Source of the DNA: Pelagimonas varians
GTDB lineage: Bacteria > Pseudomonadota > Alphaproteobacteria > Rhodobacterales > Rhodobacteraceae
DNA length: 64,000 bases
NCBI RefSeq assembly: GCF_003208435.1
Contig: NZ_QKMF01000002.1
Location: forward strand, 186,001-250,000
Direction of reading: 5' to 3'
Position 1 is the stretch's first letter. The number at the start of each line of letters is the position of its first letter. The position numbers and the translations under genes were made by a program. Below the pieces are notes generated by a model that worked only from the letters and a program-made list of their open reading frames with translations, was not told the DNA's origin and did no database searches. Positions 36,028-45,425 of this stretch are shown one piece after another.

Positions 36028-37908
36028 ATGACTTATGCAGGCGTGGACGACAGAAATACTATGGAACAGCAAATGCCTTGGGCGGATCGGGATATTCCGG
36101 TCAGTCTGTTCGGGCAGCTTTGCCGGACGGCTGACAAGTTTCCCGATCGTCCGGCCGCGAGTTATCAGTTGCTGTCCGGCCCGTCTGACAAGGCAGAAAC
36201 CGTCAGCTGGTCGCATCTGCGGGATAGGGTTGCTCAAACCGCCAATATGCTGCGCAAGCTGGGCATAGGCGAAACGGATGTGGTGGCCTTTGTGCTGCCC
36301 AATTGCACCGAAACACTCTATGCGATGCTTGGCGGCGCTGTGGCCGGGATCGTTAACCCCATCAACCCCTTGCTGGAACCGGAGCAGATCGCTTCGATCC
36401 TGCGCGAAGTCGACGCCAAAGTTGTGGTGACACTCAAGGCCTTCCCAAAGGCGGATATTGCGCAAAAGGTTGCTGAGGCTGTGCGCCATGCTCCGCATGT
36501 GCATACGGTGGTCGAGATCGATTTGAACCGGTATCTGACACCTCCCAAGTCGTGGATTGTACCGCTGATCCGCCCCAAAAACGACGGCAATACCCATGTC
36601 GACGTGTTGAACTTTACCAAGGAAGTCGCCAAGCAAAACACCACTTTGGATTTCGAAGACAGCACAGAGGACCGGATCGCAGCCTTTTTCCACACTGGCG
36701 GCACCACCGGGATGCCAAAAGTGGCGCAGCATTTGTATTCGGGTATGCACTACAACGGCTGGTTGGGCGCGACGCTGCTGTTCGATGAAAAAGACAACAT
36801 CATGTGTCCGCTGCCGCTGTTCCATGTCTTTGCGGTGCATGTCATCATGATGGCAGCGATCCATTCGGGCGCGCATGTGGTGTTCCCAACCCCCCAAGGG
36901 TATCGCGGCGAAGGCGTGTTCGACAATTTTTGGAAGTTGTGCGAGCGTTGGAAGATCAGCTTTATCATCACTGTGCCAACAGCTGTGTCTGCTTTGATGC
37001 AGCGCCCCGTGGATGCCGATATTTCATCGGTTAAAACAGCCTTTTCAGGGTCGGCCCCGATGCCGATGGAACTGTTTAAACGGTTCGAAGACACATGCGG
37101 TGTTAGAATTTGCGAAGGCTATGGACTGACCGAAGCCACCTGCCTTGTATCGGTCAACCCGCCGGACGGGCTGAAAAAAATCGGCTCGGTCGGAATCCCC
37201 CTGCCATATAACAAGGTGAAAATCCTCAAGACGGTGAATGGCGAACCGGTGGAATGCGCGGCCGATGAGATCGGAGAAATCTGCGTGTCCAATCCGGGGG
37301 TTTATGCCGGATCAACCTATACCGAAGTCGATAAGAACAAAGACCTTTTCCACTATGGGACATTCTTGCGCACAGGCGATCTGGGCCGTTTGGACGAAGA
37401 CGATTATCTGTGGATCACAGGCCGCGCCAAGGACTTGATTATCCGCGGCGGACACAACATCGATCCGGCCGAGATCGAAGAGGCGATGCTGTCTCATCCG
37501 GCCGTGGCTTTTGCCGGTGCGATTGGTCAACCTGATGCCCATGCGGGTGAATTGCCCTGCGTCTTTGTCGAACTGGTTGACGGCGGCGAGGCGAGCGAAG
37601 CCGAACTGATGGAACATGCCAAAAAGCATGTGCACGAAAGGGCCGCACGCCCCAAGCATCTGACGATTCTTGATGAATTGCCCAAAACTGCAGTTGGCAA
37701 GATTTTCAAACCGGACTTGCGCAAACATGCGATTACCCGAATCTACAATGCGGCGCTTGAGGCGGCGGATTGCCCTGCCCGCGTTGTGTCGGTTCAAGAT
37801 GACAAAAAGCGCGGGCTTGTGGCGCAATTAGAGGCGAATTGCGCGGATGAGGCCGCAGTCAGCAAGGTGCTCGGGGCCTTTGTCCGGCCTTGGGAATGGG
37901 CTGCCTGA
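36028..37908 (+). CDS. Acyl-CoA synthetase (AMP-dependent ligase)
   Basis: 626 residues of the ANL superfamily. Core motifs are A3 FFHTGGTTGMPKVAQH (P-loop), A5 CEGYGLTEAT, A7/A8 RTGDLGRLDEDDYLWITGRAKDLIIRGGHNIDP and A10 Lys in PKTAVGKIFKP. It activates a carboxylic acid to acyl-AMP then acyl-CoA in the cytoplasm; chain length is not evident. The C-terminal extension after A10 (about 60 residues) is longer than usual. An AGGGGAGGTG ribosome site precedes the ATG. Converges on an amidase. Confidence 0.9.
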   Translation: MTYAGVDDRNTMEQQMPWADRDIPVSLFGQLCRTADKFPDRPAASYQLLSGPSDKAETVSWSHLRDRVAQTANMLRKLGIGETDVVAFVLPNCTETLYAMLGGAVAGIVNPINPLLEPEQIASILREVDAKVVVTLKAFPKADIAQKVAEAVRHAPHVHTVVEIDLNRYLTPPKSWIVPLIRPKNDGNTHVDVLNFTKEVAKQNTTLDFEDSTEDRIAAFFHTGGTTGMPKVAQHLYSGMHYNGWLGATLLFDEKDNIMCPLPLFHVFAVHVIMMAAIHSGAHVVFPTPQGYRGEGVFDNFWKLCERWKISFIITVPTAVSALMQRPVDADISSVKTAFSGSAPMPMELFKRFEDTCGVRICEGYGLTEATCLVSVNPPDGLKKIGSVGIPLPYNKVKILKTVNGEPVECAADEIGEICVSNPGVYAGSTYTEVDKNKDLFHYGTFLRTGDLGRLDEDDYLWITGRAKDLIIRGGHNIDPAEIEEAMLSHPAVAFAGAIGQPDAHAGELPCVFVELVDGGEASEAELMEHAKKHVHERAARPKHLTILDELPKTAVGKIFKPDLRKHAITRIYNAALEAADCPARVVSVQDDKKRGLVAQLEANCADEAAVSKVLGAFVRPWEWAA

Positions 37909-37924
37909 TAGGCAGGCCCGCCTG

Positions 37925-39352
37925 CTACAGGTGCCGTACGATCGGGTCGATCGGCGAGGAGGAGAGCGCCAAGGCTTGCTCCATCGCGCGGGCGACTTGT
38001 AACAACCGGCCTTCCCCGCGGGGGCGGCCAATCAACTGTATGCCAACCGGCAGCCCTTGGTCCGTGAACCCAACCGGAAGCGACAGCGCGGGCAGACCGC
38101 AAACCGTGGCCAGCATCGAAAACCGCAACCAGTCCAGATAATCTTCGCACGGCACACCATTCACATCGGGCGGATATTCAATTTCAGCGCGGAGCGGGGC
38201 GATACCGTTCACCGGACAGGCCAAGACTTCAAATCGGGTCAGGAATTGACGCATGCTGTCATAGAGCCGCGAACGGCGCCCCATGGCCTCGGCCACCTGA
38301 TCCATTTCCAGCGCCCGACCCTCTGCAATGTTCTGCTGCAAAGTGGGCTTATAGTGCTGGGTGATCCGCTTTGGCGTGTTTCGCGCACCGGTCCAAAACC
38401 CAAAGGCCCGCAGGGTGCGGAAACAGGCTTCAAAGGTCGGCACGTCCGGCGATTCTTCGACAACATCAAAGGACGGCGTCGAAATTTTCGACAAGGCACT
38501 GCCGAGAATGCCGGTAATTTCGGCGGTGACGGGGGCAAGGCCACCCAAATCCGGGGAAAAGGCCACGCGGATGTCACCGGCGTCCATTCGGCAGGTATGC
38601 AAATAGGTTTGATCCGGCGCGGGATAAGAGAGTGGCCAAGTCGGATCAAACCCCGACATGGCATCAAGCATCAAGGCGCAGTCTTCGACAGTGCGCGCCA
38701 TCGGGCCTTCGACCGGCATAGGGTCAAACCCCTGCGCCGATGGCCCGCCGCCTGCTACGCCGGGCGAGGGCCGTAAACCGACGATGCCGCAAAAACTGGC
38801 TGGGGTGCGTAGGCTGCCACCCAGATCGGAGCCTTGGCTGAGCCAGACTTCACCGGTTGCCAGTCCTGCCGCCGCTCCGCCAGAAGACCCGCCGGCGTTC
38901 ATCCGCGTATCCCATGGGTTTCGGGTCCTGCCAAAAACACTGTTAAAGGTGTTGGCACCTGCGCCCATTTCCGGGGTGTTGGTTTTGCCCATAACCACCG
39001 CGCCGCGCTGTTCCAGCCGCGTGACAATCGGGTCGGATACGGTGGGAACAAAGTCGGACAGACCTTGAGTGCCATAAGTGGTGCGCACATCTGCGACCGG
39101 CGTTAAGTCCTTGATCCCGATCGGAAGGCCTGCCAACAGACTGACTGGGCTGGCCTGTGCTGCCGCAGCCATGGCGCGATCTTGGCAAACGGTGACCATG
39201 GCATTGATGCCGGGGGATGTTTGGTCGATCCGCTTTGCGCTTGCCTGCACCAACTCGGCTGGGGAAACGTCCTTGCGCTGCAACATACCGACAATGTCGC
39301 AGGCGCTTAACCCACAAAGATCCGGGCCAGAAAAAACCGGCTTAGCCTTCAT
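37925..39352 (-). CDS. Amidase-signature family amidase
   Basis: 475 residues. The Ser-cisSer-Lys triad appears as Lys in LPIGIKDLTPV, the cis-Ser in NAGGSSGGAAAGLATGE and nucleophile Ser in GSDLGGSLRTPASFCG. The family hydrolyses amides from aryl or aliphatic compounds; some members are GatA-like, but the lack of gatB/gatC here points to a catabolic amidase. The ATG at 39352 lies inside the end of the ArsR gene (11-base overlap), so the two are cotranscribed and the amidase is probably under that regulator. Confidence 0.88.
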   Translation of the reverse strand: MKAKPVFSGPDLCGLSACDIVGMLQRKDVSPAELVQASAKRIDQTSPGINAMVTVCQDRAMAAAAQASPVSLLAGLPIGIKDLTPVADVRTTYGTQGLSDFVPTVSDPIVTRLEQRGAVVMGKTNTPEMGAGANTFNSVFGRTRNPWDTRMNAGGSSGGAAAGLATGEVWLSQGSDLGGSLRTPASFCGIVGLRPSPGVAGGGPSAQGFDPMPVEGPMARTVEDCALMLDAMSGFDPTWPLSYPAPDQTYLHTCRMDAGDIRVAFSPDLGGLAPVTAEITGILGSALSKISTPSFDVVEESPDVPTFEACFRTLRAFGFWTGARNTPKRITQHYKPTLQQNIAEGRALEMDQVAEAMGRRSRLYDSMRQFLTRFEVLACPVNGIAPLRAEIEYPPDVNGVPCEDYLDWLRFSMLATVCGLPALSLPVGFTDQGLPVGIQLIGRPRGEGRLLQVARAMEQALALSSSPIDPIVRHL

Positions 39353-39674
39353 CCGTACCTGCGCAGAAAATGTCATACAGCAGGGCAATCACGCGGCTCG
39401 TGTCTTCGTTGGCAAGACTATAGTAAATCGTCTTGCCATCGCGGCGGGTTGCCACCAAACCTTCTTCGCGCAGGCGGGCCAGCATTTGACTGACCGCCGC
39501 CTGACGGATCTCCAGAAGCGATTCTAACTCGCCAACTGACTTTTCGCCGGATCCCAAATGGCACAGGATCATCAATCGCCCTTCATGCGCCAAGGTCTTT
39601 AGAAACACCGCAGCGTGGCGTGCGTTGTTGGCCATTTCCTCGGGCGGGGCAGGTGGCTTGGGCATTTGGTTCAC
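39342..39674 (-). CDS. ArsR-family regulator with SqrR/BigR-type cysteine pair
   Basis: 110 residues, winged helix with SLLEIRQAAVSQMLARLREEGLVATRRDGKTIYYSL. It has only two Cys, Cys38 (LMILCHL) and Cys104 (LLYDIFCAG), 66 residues apart. This is exactly the spacing of Cys41/Cys107 in Rhodobacter capsulatus SqrR, which form a polysulfide bridge in response to reactive sulfur. It therefore looks like a persulfide sensor rather than an arsenic or zinc sensor. It heads a two-gene unit with the amidase. Starts at Met1, Met4 or Met14 are possible. Confidence 0.85.
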   Translation of the reverse strand: MNQMPKPPAPPEEMANNARHAAVFLKTLAHEGRLMILCHLGSGEKSVGELESLLEIRQAAVSQMLARLREEGLVATRRDGKTIYYSLANEDTSRVIALLYDIFCAGTDEG

Positions 39675-39754
39675 TGTTCAAAATTCCACTGTCTGTTTGC
39701 GCAGACAATACCAGTGCTGTCTGGAAAATGCGAGATTGCGTTTTTATTTACATT

Positions 39755-40993
39755 TCAATCGCTTGGGTGAACCGAGGGGGCACCCCCCTCAAAGAGATTC
39801 CCATTCGCATAGTCGCAAGGCGCATCTTGCATTTGCAAGTGTAGCCCATTGCCGGTGTAGGGGTGGGCGCGGGCCAGGGCTTCGTCGACCTCAATTCCCA
39901 AACCGGGTTCTTGGGGCGCTGTGACAAAACCGTCTTCGACACGAAGGGTACTTTTGATCAGGGCGTCATGGAACGGGGTTTCGATGGTTTCAGCCATCAA
40001 CAGGTTGGGTATCGCAACCCCGAGTTGGATATTGGCAGCCCATTCCACAGGCCCGGCATAAAGATGCGGTGCGACCTCGGCGTTAAAGCTTTCGGCAAGC
40101 GACGCAATTTTGCGGGACTCCCAAATGCCGCCTGCGCGGCCAAGCGCTGGCTGCAAGATTTTGGCTCCACCTGTGCGCAAAAGCGCTGAAAATTCACTAC
40201 GGGTGCTGAGACGTTCACCCGTGGCAATTGGAATGCGAACGGCCCGTGCAACCTGTTCATATTCCAGCAGATTATCCGGCGGAACCGGCTCTTCGAACCA
40301 CAGGGGGTTATAGGGCTCAATGGCTTGCCCCAACCGGATTGCGCCTGAGGTGTTGAATTGCCCATGGGTGCCGAACAGCAGGTCAGCCTTGTCGCCAACA
40401 GCGTCGCGGATGGCTTTGCAAAAGGCAACAGACTGGCTGATGTCAGACATCGCGGGCTGATGGCCGCCGCGCATTGTATAAGGGCCAGCAGGGTCGAATT
40501 TGACGGCCGTATAGCCACGTGACACGCAGTCAAGCGCCGCCTCTGCTGCCATATCGGCGTTGCCCCAGAACTCGGGCAAGGGGTGTTCAGCCATCGGATA
40601 CAGATAGGTGTAGGCCCGCACCCGTTCATTCATCATGCCGCCCAGCAGCGCCCAGACGGGACGGCCACGAGCCTTGCCCAAAATGTCCCAACACGCAATT
40701 TCAAGACCTGAAAATGCACCCATAACCGTCAAATCAGGGCGTTGAGTAAAGCCCGAGCTATAGGTGCGGCGGAACATGCGTTCGATATTCTCTGGGTTTT
40801 CGCCGTCGAAATACCGCTCAAACACGTCCGAAATCACGGCGCGCATCGCTTCGGGCCCGATGGAGGAAGCATAGCATTCGCCCCAACCGGTGATCCCGTC
40901 ATCAGTTGTGAGTTTCACCAATATCCAATAGCGACCGCCCCAGCCGGGGGCAGGCGGTGCAGTGACGATTATGTCAAGATCACGTAGTTTCAT
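39755..40993 (-). CDS. Enolase-superfamily acid-sugar dehydratase (MR/MLE family)
   Basis: 412 residues with the N-terminal capping domain and (beta/alpha)7-beta barrel. It has TAVKFDPAG, LFGTHGQFNTSGAIRL with a His in the position used by acid-sugar dehydratases, the metal ligands in LWFEEPVPPDN and IATGERLSTR, and the HLYAGPVEWAANIQL strand. This pattern fits D-galactonate/D-mannonate-type dehydratases that yield 2-keto-3-deoxy acids; the exact sugar acid is not inferable. It lies 26 bases after a zinc alcohol dehydrogenase on the same strand. Confidence 0.85.
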   Translation of the reverse strand: MKLRDLDIIVTAPPAPGWGGRYWILVKLTTDDGITGWGECYASSIGPEAMRAVISDVFERYFDGENPENIERMFRRTYSSGFTQRPDLTVMGAFSGLEIACWDILGKARGRPVWALLGGMMNERVRAYTYLYPMAEHPLPEFWGNADMAAEAALDCVSRGYTAVKFDPAGPYTMRGGHQPAMSDISQSVAFCKAIRDAVGDKADLLFGTHGQFNTSGAIRLGQAIEPYNPLWFEEPVPPDNLLEYEQVARAVRIPIATGERLSTRSEFSALLRTGGAKILQPALGRAGGIWESRKIASLAESFNAEVAPHLYAGPVEWAANIQLGVAIPNLLMAETIETPFHDALIKSTLRVEDGFVTAPQEPGLGIEVDEALARAHPYTGNGLHLQMQDAPCDYANGNLFEGGAPSVHPSD

Positions 40994-41019
40994 TGTGGTG
41001 CATCCCGGCAGGCAAGTGA

Positions 41020-42096
41020 TTAAAATAAAATGACGTTTCGACGCGCACCACCGGTTTTCGTATCGGCAATCGCTTCGTTGATTTGTTCAAGTGTCCAGCG
41101 GCCAGAGACCAGTTCATCCAGCTTTAAACGCCCTTGCTGGTACAGGTCCGCCATCCATGGGATATCGCGTGAAATAACGACGTCGCCCATTTTTGACCCG
41201 ATCATATGCTGGCCCATAAAGGCTGGGACGACGGGTTCATATTGCGCCATTGCGCCAGTATGGGGCATGCCGACCATAACCATGCGCCCGCCATAACCCA
41301 GATAGCGCATCGCACTGTCATAGGCGGGGATTGCGCCAACGGTCACAGCCACCAGATCGGCCCCGCGCCCCAGCGCTTTGAATGCATCGCGCCAAGGGGC
41401 TTTGCCGTTGGCCAAAACACCATGCGTTGCGCCGAACTCTTTGGCGATTTCCAGCTTTTCTTCGCTCATGTCGACGGCGACAATGCGCCGTGCCCCAGCA
41501 ATTTTTGCGCCTTGGATTGCGTTCAGACCAACGCCGCCAGCGCCAATGACAACCACGTCTTCGCCTGCCCGCAGGCGGCCTGCATTGATGACGGCACCAA
41601 TTCCGGTGATCACGCCGCAGGCCATCAGCGCCACGGATTCGGCAGGCATGCTGTCTGGTAACGCGACGACCTGCGTTTGATCGACGACGACTTTTTCCGC
41701 AAAGGCCCCGCAATTCATCGCCTGAACGACTTCGGTGCCATCCGCGCGGGTGATCGGGGAACCGGCAGAAGGGGTTTCGCAAATCGTCGGCTTGCCGGTG
41801 GCGCAATTTGCGCAGGTGCCGCAGGCGCGGATCAAGGTGACAACCACGCGGTCCCCGTGTTTGAGATTTTTGACACCAGCCCCAAGGCCTGTGACGCGGC
41901 CCGCCGCCTCATGGCCGTAAACAGCAGGTAGATCGCCGCCCCAGCCTCCATCGGCGAATGAAATGTCGGAATGGCAAATAGCAACGGCTTCCAGCGTGAC
42001 CTCAACTTCGCCGTCTTGGGGCGCGCGCAAATGCAGCTCTTCAATCTGCAGAGGGGCACCAAATTCGGTGCATACGGCGGCTTTGATCTTGGTCAT
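41020..42096 (-). CDS. Zinc-dependent alcohol dehydrogenase
   Basis: 358 residues of the medium-chain dehydrogenase family. The catalytic zinc ligands are Cys in AICHSD, His-Glu in YGHEAAG and a later Cys in LMACGV. The structural zinc is bound by CGTCANCATGKPTIC. The NAD site is VVVIGAGGVGLNAIQGAK followed by VAVDMSEEKL, whose Asp indicates NAD preference. Sequence character is close to class III/aryl-alcohol dehydrogenases. It is followed by the acid-sugar dehydratase gene, so the pair could act in one catabolic route. Confidence 0.9.
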   Translation of the reverse strand: MTKIKAAVCTEFGAPLQIEELHLRAPQDGEVEVTLEAVAICHSDISFADGGWGGDLPAVYGHEAAGRVTGLGAGVKNLKHGDRVVVTLIRACGTCANCATGKPTICETPSAGSPITRADGTEVVQAMNCGAFAEKVVVDQTQVVALPDSMPAESVALMACGVITGIGAVINAGRLRAGEDVVVIGAGGVGLNAIQGAKIAGARRIVAVDMSEEKLEIAKEFGATHGVLANGKAPWRDAFKALGRGADLVAVTVGAIPAYDSAMRYLGYGGRMVMVGMPHTGAMAQYEPVVPAFMGQHMIGSKMGDVVISRDIPWMADLYQQGRLKLDELVSGRWTLEQINEAIADTKTGGARRNVILF

Positions 42097-42170
42097 ATGT
42101 CTCTCCTGTTAGGGGTAACCTGTTCGGCCCGCCATCAAGGAGCAAGCGTAAAAACGTCGATATGTGTCGT

Positions 42171-43376
42171 TTATGACTTTTGACGTCGGGACGCAGGCAT
42201 CAAAAACATCGCGAGAGCGAAGAGCGTCAACCCCAAAGACAAGACAAAGGGTGCACCGGGAAAGTAGTAACTGGTGTCCGTGGCTGCGAAATATGCAAAT
42301 ATTCCGCCCATAAGCAGCGGTGCGATCGCCATGGCCACAGCTGTGATCGAGCCAAGTATGCCTTGCAATTCACCTTGGCGTTCTGGCCCCAATTTGGTTG
42401 ACATCATCCCTTGCACCGCGGGCGAAAAGATCGCGCCCAATGCGGCAAGTGGCGTCAGGATCAAGACGACTGTGCCTGAGGTGACCACGGACAGCGCGCC
42501 AAACCCGATTGCGGAAAATACCAGCCCTAGAAAAGCCGTACCGCGATTGCCGAAACGGGCAAGAATGCTGCGGATCAATACGCCTTGCACCAAAACCATA
42601 GACACTCCGAACAGGGCCAAAGACAGGCCGATCATACCGGCATCCCAATCAAAGCGGGCTTTGGCGAAGTATGCCCAAACAGCGGGATAAACGGTAAAGC
42701 TGAATTGATAGCAGAAAAAGCCGATCAGCCCTTTGCCAATTCCCGGCAGTTTAGACAACGTATAAAAGGAGCCAAAGGGGTTGGCGCGGCGCCAGTCAAA
42801 TTTGCGGCGGATGTCGTCGGTGACGGTTTCGCGCAGCACAAACCAGCCAAAGATCCCGTTGGCTGTGGCCAGCACCGCCGCTGCCCAAAATGGCGCGCGG
42901 GTGCCAAATTCGCCCAATGCCCCGCCGATCAGCGGACCGGCGATAAAGCCAACTCCGACGGCGGCCGACACAAGACCAAAACCTTCGGCTTCCTTGCCCG
43001 GTTCGGACAGGTCGGCCATTGTGGCCGAGGCTGCGGCATGGGTCGCCGCAGTTATGCCTCCAATAATGCGGCCGACAAGCAGCAACCAGATGGCTCCGGC
43101 GAAAGCCATCAACACATAGTCCAGAGCCATGACCGCCAAAGAGACCAACAAAACAGGGCGCCGGCCAAACCGGTCTGACAGACTGCCGAGCAGCGGAGCA
43201 AACAAAAACTGCATAACCGCAAAAGCCGCTGTCAAAACCCCGCCCCACAGAGCGGCATCCGCCAAAGAACCGCCGGTGACCTCTTCGATCAGATCGGGCA
43301 TGACGGGCATGATCAGCCCAACGCCGACAGTGTCGATCATTACGGTTATCAGCACAAAGACGACGGGCAATGGCAT
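42171..43376 (-). CDS. MFS transporter, TetA-like
   Basis: 401 residues with 12 predicted transmembrane helices. Motif A is seen as GSLSDRFGRRPVLL in the helix 2-3 loop, and motif B/C as GRIIGGITAATHAAASATMAD in helix 4-5, both typical of the TetA/drug:H+ antiporter branch. It starts four bases after the pcaB stop, so it belongs to the pcaD-hydrolase-pcaB unit and might carry an aromatic compound, despite its drug-exporter resemblance. Confidence 0.86.
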   Translation of the reverse strand: MPLPVVFVLITVMIDTVGVGLIMPVMPDLIEEVTGGSLADAALWGGVLTAAFAVMQFLFAPLLGSLSDRFGRRPVLLVSLAVMALDYVLMAFAGAIWLLLVGRIIGGITAATHAAASATMADLSEPGKEAEGFGLVSAAVGVGFIAGPLIGGALGEFGTRAPFWAAAVLATANGIFGWFVLRETVTDDIRRKFDWRRANPFGSFYTLSKLPGIGKGLIGFFCYQFSFTVYPAVWAYFAKARFDWDAGMIGLSLALFGVSMVLVQGVLIRSILARFGNRGTAFLGLVFSAIGFGALSVVTSGTVVLILTPLAALGAIFSPAVQGMMSTKLGPERQGELQGILGSITAVAMAIAPLLMGGIFAYFAATDTSYYFPGAPFVLSLGLTLFALAMFLMPASRRQKS

Positions 43377-43380
43377 CAGG

Positions 43381-44706
43381 TCAAAGGGCCCTTACGGCGG
43401 CGGCGAAATTTCGGGCCTCATCCGGGGCAATGCCCATTTGCCGCTCCATTTCAAAAAGATCCGCGGGCAGGTCGGGATGGGCAGCCCGGCTTAGATCAGC
43501 CAGTGGCAGCCCTTTTTCGCGCGCTTCAAGACACAGCGCTTTGGCTGCGGCTTGGGCCTGAGGGCGGGGCATTTTCGCAGCCAGAGCAAAGCTTAGGGCT
43601 TCGGCCAAAATTAACCCGCCGGTGTTGTCCAGTGCCCGCTGCATAGCATCGGTATTGGGGTGCATTCCCTCGGCCAAGGTTTTGCCATGTGTCAGGGCTG
43701 AAGCGGTGCTCTGTACCAATTGCGGAAAGGTCAGCCATTCCGTGAACCAGGCAGCGCCATCGCGCTGCTGGCGGTGCAACCCAGCGCCCTGCAAGGTTGC
43801 GTTCAATCCTTGGACATGGCGTGCCAAAGCAACCAGAGCCGACGGGCCAACCGGATTTTGCTTTTGCGGCATGGTGGAGGATCCGCCCGCGCCGCCCAAA
43901 GTGATTTCTGATTGGCCGGATTGGGTGGCAAGGATCAGGTCCTCTCCGAGTTTGCCGAGGGCCATGCTGACGCGTGTCATCCAGTCGGCTTGTTTCAAAA
44001 TCGGGGTGCGGTCGCTGTGCCAGCTGCGACCCGGATCCCCAAGGCCAAGCTTTTCAGCCAATGCAGCCCGCAGCGCCGCGGGATCCGGCCCGAGTTCGGA
44101 TGCCGTGCCGGACGCACCAGCCAAAGACACAAGCAAGGTATCACGGCGCAGATCGGGAACGGCTTGCAAGGCGTCCAGCAGCGGCCATCCCCAGCTGGCA
44201 ACCATCGCACCAAAGCTGGTTGGCGTGGCGTGTTGTCCATAACTGCGCGCGGCCATCGGGGTTTCGGCATGCTGGTCGGCCAGAGCCGCCAAAGCCGCGA
44301 GAATGGCGCGCAGGTTGTCTTGCATCTGACCAAGGGCGCGCTTCATCCGCAGCATCAATCCGGTGTCTTGGATGTCTTGCGATGTAGCTCCCCAGTGAAG
44401 GTATTGGCCGTGTTCAGGGGCCTGAAGGTTCTTGCGAAAGGAATCGACCAAACCGGGCACTGTGACGCCGTTCTGTCCGCAAGACGCAGCCAGCCCTGCG
44501 GGATCGATCTGCAATTCTAAACTGGCCCGCTGTATGGCTTTGGCGCTTTCCATCGGGATCACCCCAGCATCGGCCTGCGCAAGAGCCAGCGATCCATGCA
44601 CCAGCATCATGGCGCGAATTTCGGCGCTGTCGGAAAACAAACGGCCCGTGTCGCCGGTTGTGAAAAGGGCAGAAAGGTGCAGGCTGTCAAAAGGCGTTGC
44701 GGGCAT
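43381..44706 (-). CDS. pcaB: 3-carboxy-cis,cis-muconate cycloisomerase
   Basis: 441 residues of the fumarase/aspartase superfamily. The flexible signature loop GGAGGSSTMPQKQNPVGPSAL contains the catalytic Ser. The N-terminal HWGATSQDIQDTGLML and the conserved SYGQHATPTSFG are present. It converts 3-carboxymuconate to 4-carboxymuconolactone in the protocatechuate branch of the beta-ketoadipate pathway. pcaC, pcaH and pcaG, usually between pcaD and pcaB, are absent, and an alpha/beta hydrolase takes that place. Confidence 0.92.
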   Translation of the reverse strand: MPATPFDSLHLSALFTTGDTGRLFSDSAEIRAMMLVHGSLALAQADAGVIPMESAKAIQRASLELQIDPAGLAASCGQNGVTVPGLVDSFRKNLQAPEHGQYLHWGATSQDIQDTGLMLRMKRALGQMQDNLRAILAALAALADQHAETPMAARSYGQHATPTSFGAMVASWGWPLLDALQAVPDLRRDTLLVSLAGASGTASELGPDPAALRAALAEKLGLGDPGRSWHSDRTPILKQADWMTRVSMALGKLGEDLILATQSGQSEITLGGAGGSSTMPQKQNPVGPSALVALARHVQGLNATLQGAGLHRQQRDGAAWFTEWLTFPQLVQSTASALTHGKTLAEGMHPNTDAMQRALDNTGGLILAEALSFALAAKMPRPQAQAAAKALCLEAREKGLPLADLSRAAHPDLPADLFEMERQMGIAPDEARNFAAAVRAL

Positions 44707-44717
44707 TTGGGCTCCGG

Positions 44718-45425
44718 TCAGGAAAGGGTGATGGCATCAAGCAGAGCGGCAAGCCGTTCTGGCATCGAAAAAAACGGGGAATGGGAACTGGGCAGGCTGT
44801 GGCGATCGGCCTCTGGCAAGGCCTGAGCCATCTCGCGCTGGAATTCTGGCGGGATAGCCTGATCGTCGTCGCAGGTGATATAGCTGCGCGGCACAGCAGC
44901 ATAATTAGCCCCCAGTTCAGCTGGGGTTTCTTGTGGCAAGATCGGTTGCGGGCAGAGGTTCTGCAGCGCAAAATCCAGCGCATCGGGGCAGTCGTGGTAG
45001 AATTTTTCCTCGGCCATTGCGGGATCGAACGCCATTGTGATGCGATCTTCTGCGACGCGAAACGCCTCGGCCAAAGGTTGACGAGGAGCCTTGCGGCGCT
45101 GGTCGGCCAGTCCAAGGCCGGGCCAAGGCAGATAGGCGCACAGATAGACCAGACGTTTGAATTGGCTTGGGTCAAGCTCGGCTGCGCGCGAGATTGGAAA
45201 TCCCGCCATGGAGTGGCCCACAACAATTGTCGGCCCGTCCATCGCGTCCAAAATTGCCTGCGCATAGAGGTCCAGCGTCACGTCTTTGGCTAGTGTCGGG
45301 TCATCGCCATGCGAAGGCAGGTCGATTGCCTTCGCGCTGTGCCCCAATGCCTCTAGCGCTGGATTCACGTCGCGCCAGCACCACGCGCCGTGGCAAGATC
45401 CATGGATCAGCAGGAATTGCGCCAC
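44718..45425 (-). CDS. Alpha/beta hydrolase, plant methylesterase-like
   Basis: 235 residues resembling salicylate-binding/hydroxynitrile-lyase-type esterases. The N-terminal FLLIHGSCHGAWCWRDV gives the oxyanion region, VVGHSMAGFP the nucleophile Ser, and LPSSHSPFFSMP the catalytic His. It might hydrolyse a methyl ester of an aromatic acid, feeding the neighbouring pca enzymes; this is an inference from context. Its start abuts the pcaD stop exactly, and pcaB follows 11 bases on. Confidence 0.85.
   Translation of the reverse strand: MAQFLLIHGSCHGAWCWRDVNPALEALGHSAKAIDLPSHGDDPTLAKDVTLDLYAQAILDAMDGPTIVVGHSMAGFPISRAAELDPSQFKRLVYLCAYLPWPGLGLADQRRKAPRQPLAEAFRVAEDRITMAFDPAMAEEKFYHDCPDALDFALQNLCPQPILPQETPAELGANYAAVPRSYITCDDDQAIPPEFQREMAQALPEADRHSLPSSHSPFFSMPERLAALLDAITLS

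Noticed and set aside
35983-36897. 304-codon antisense frame in the acyl-CoA synthetase gene
   Set aside because: It lies entirely opposite conserved ligase motifs, is rich in His/Arg/Gln as expected for antisense of GC-rich coding DNA, and has no homologous character.
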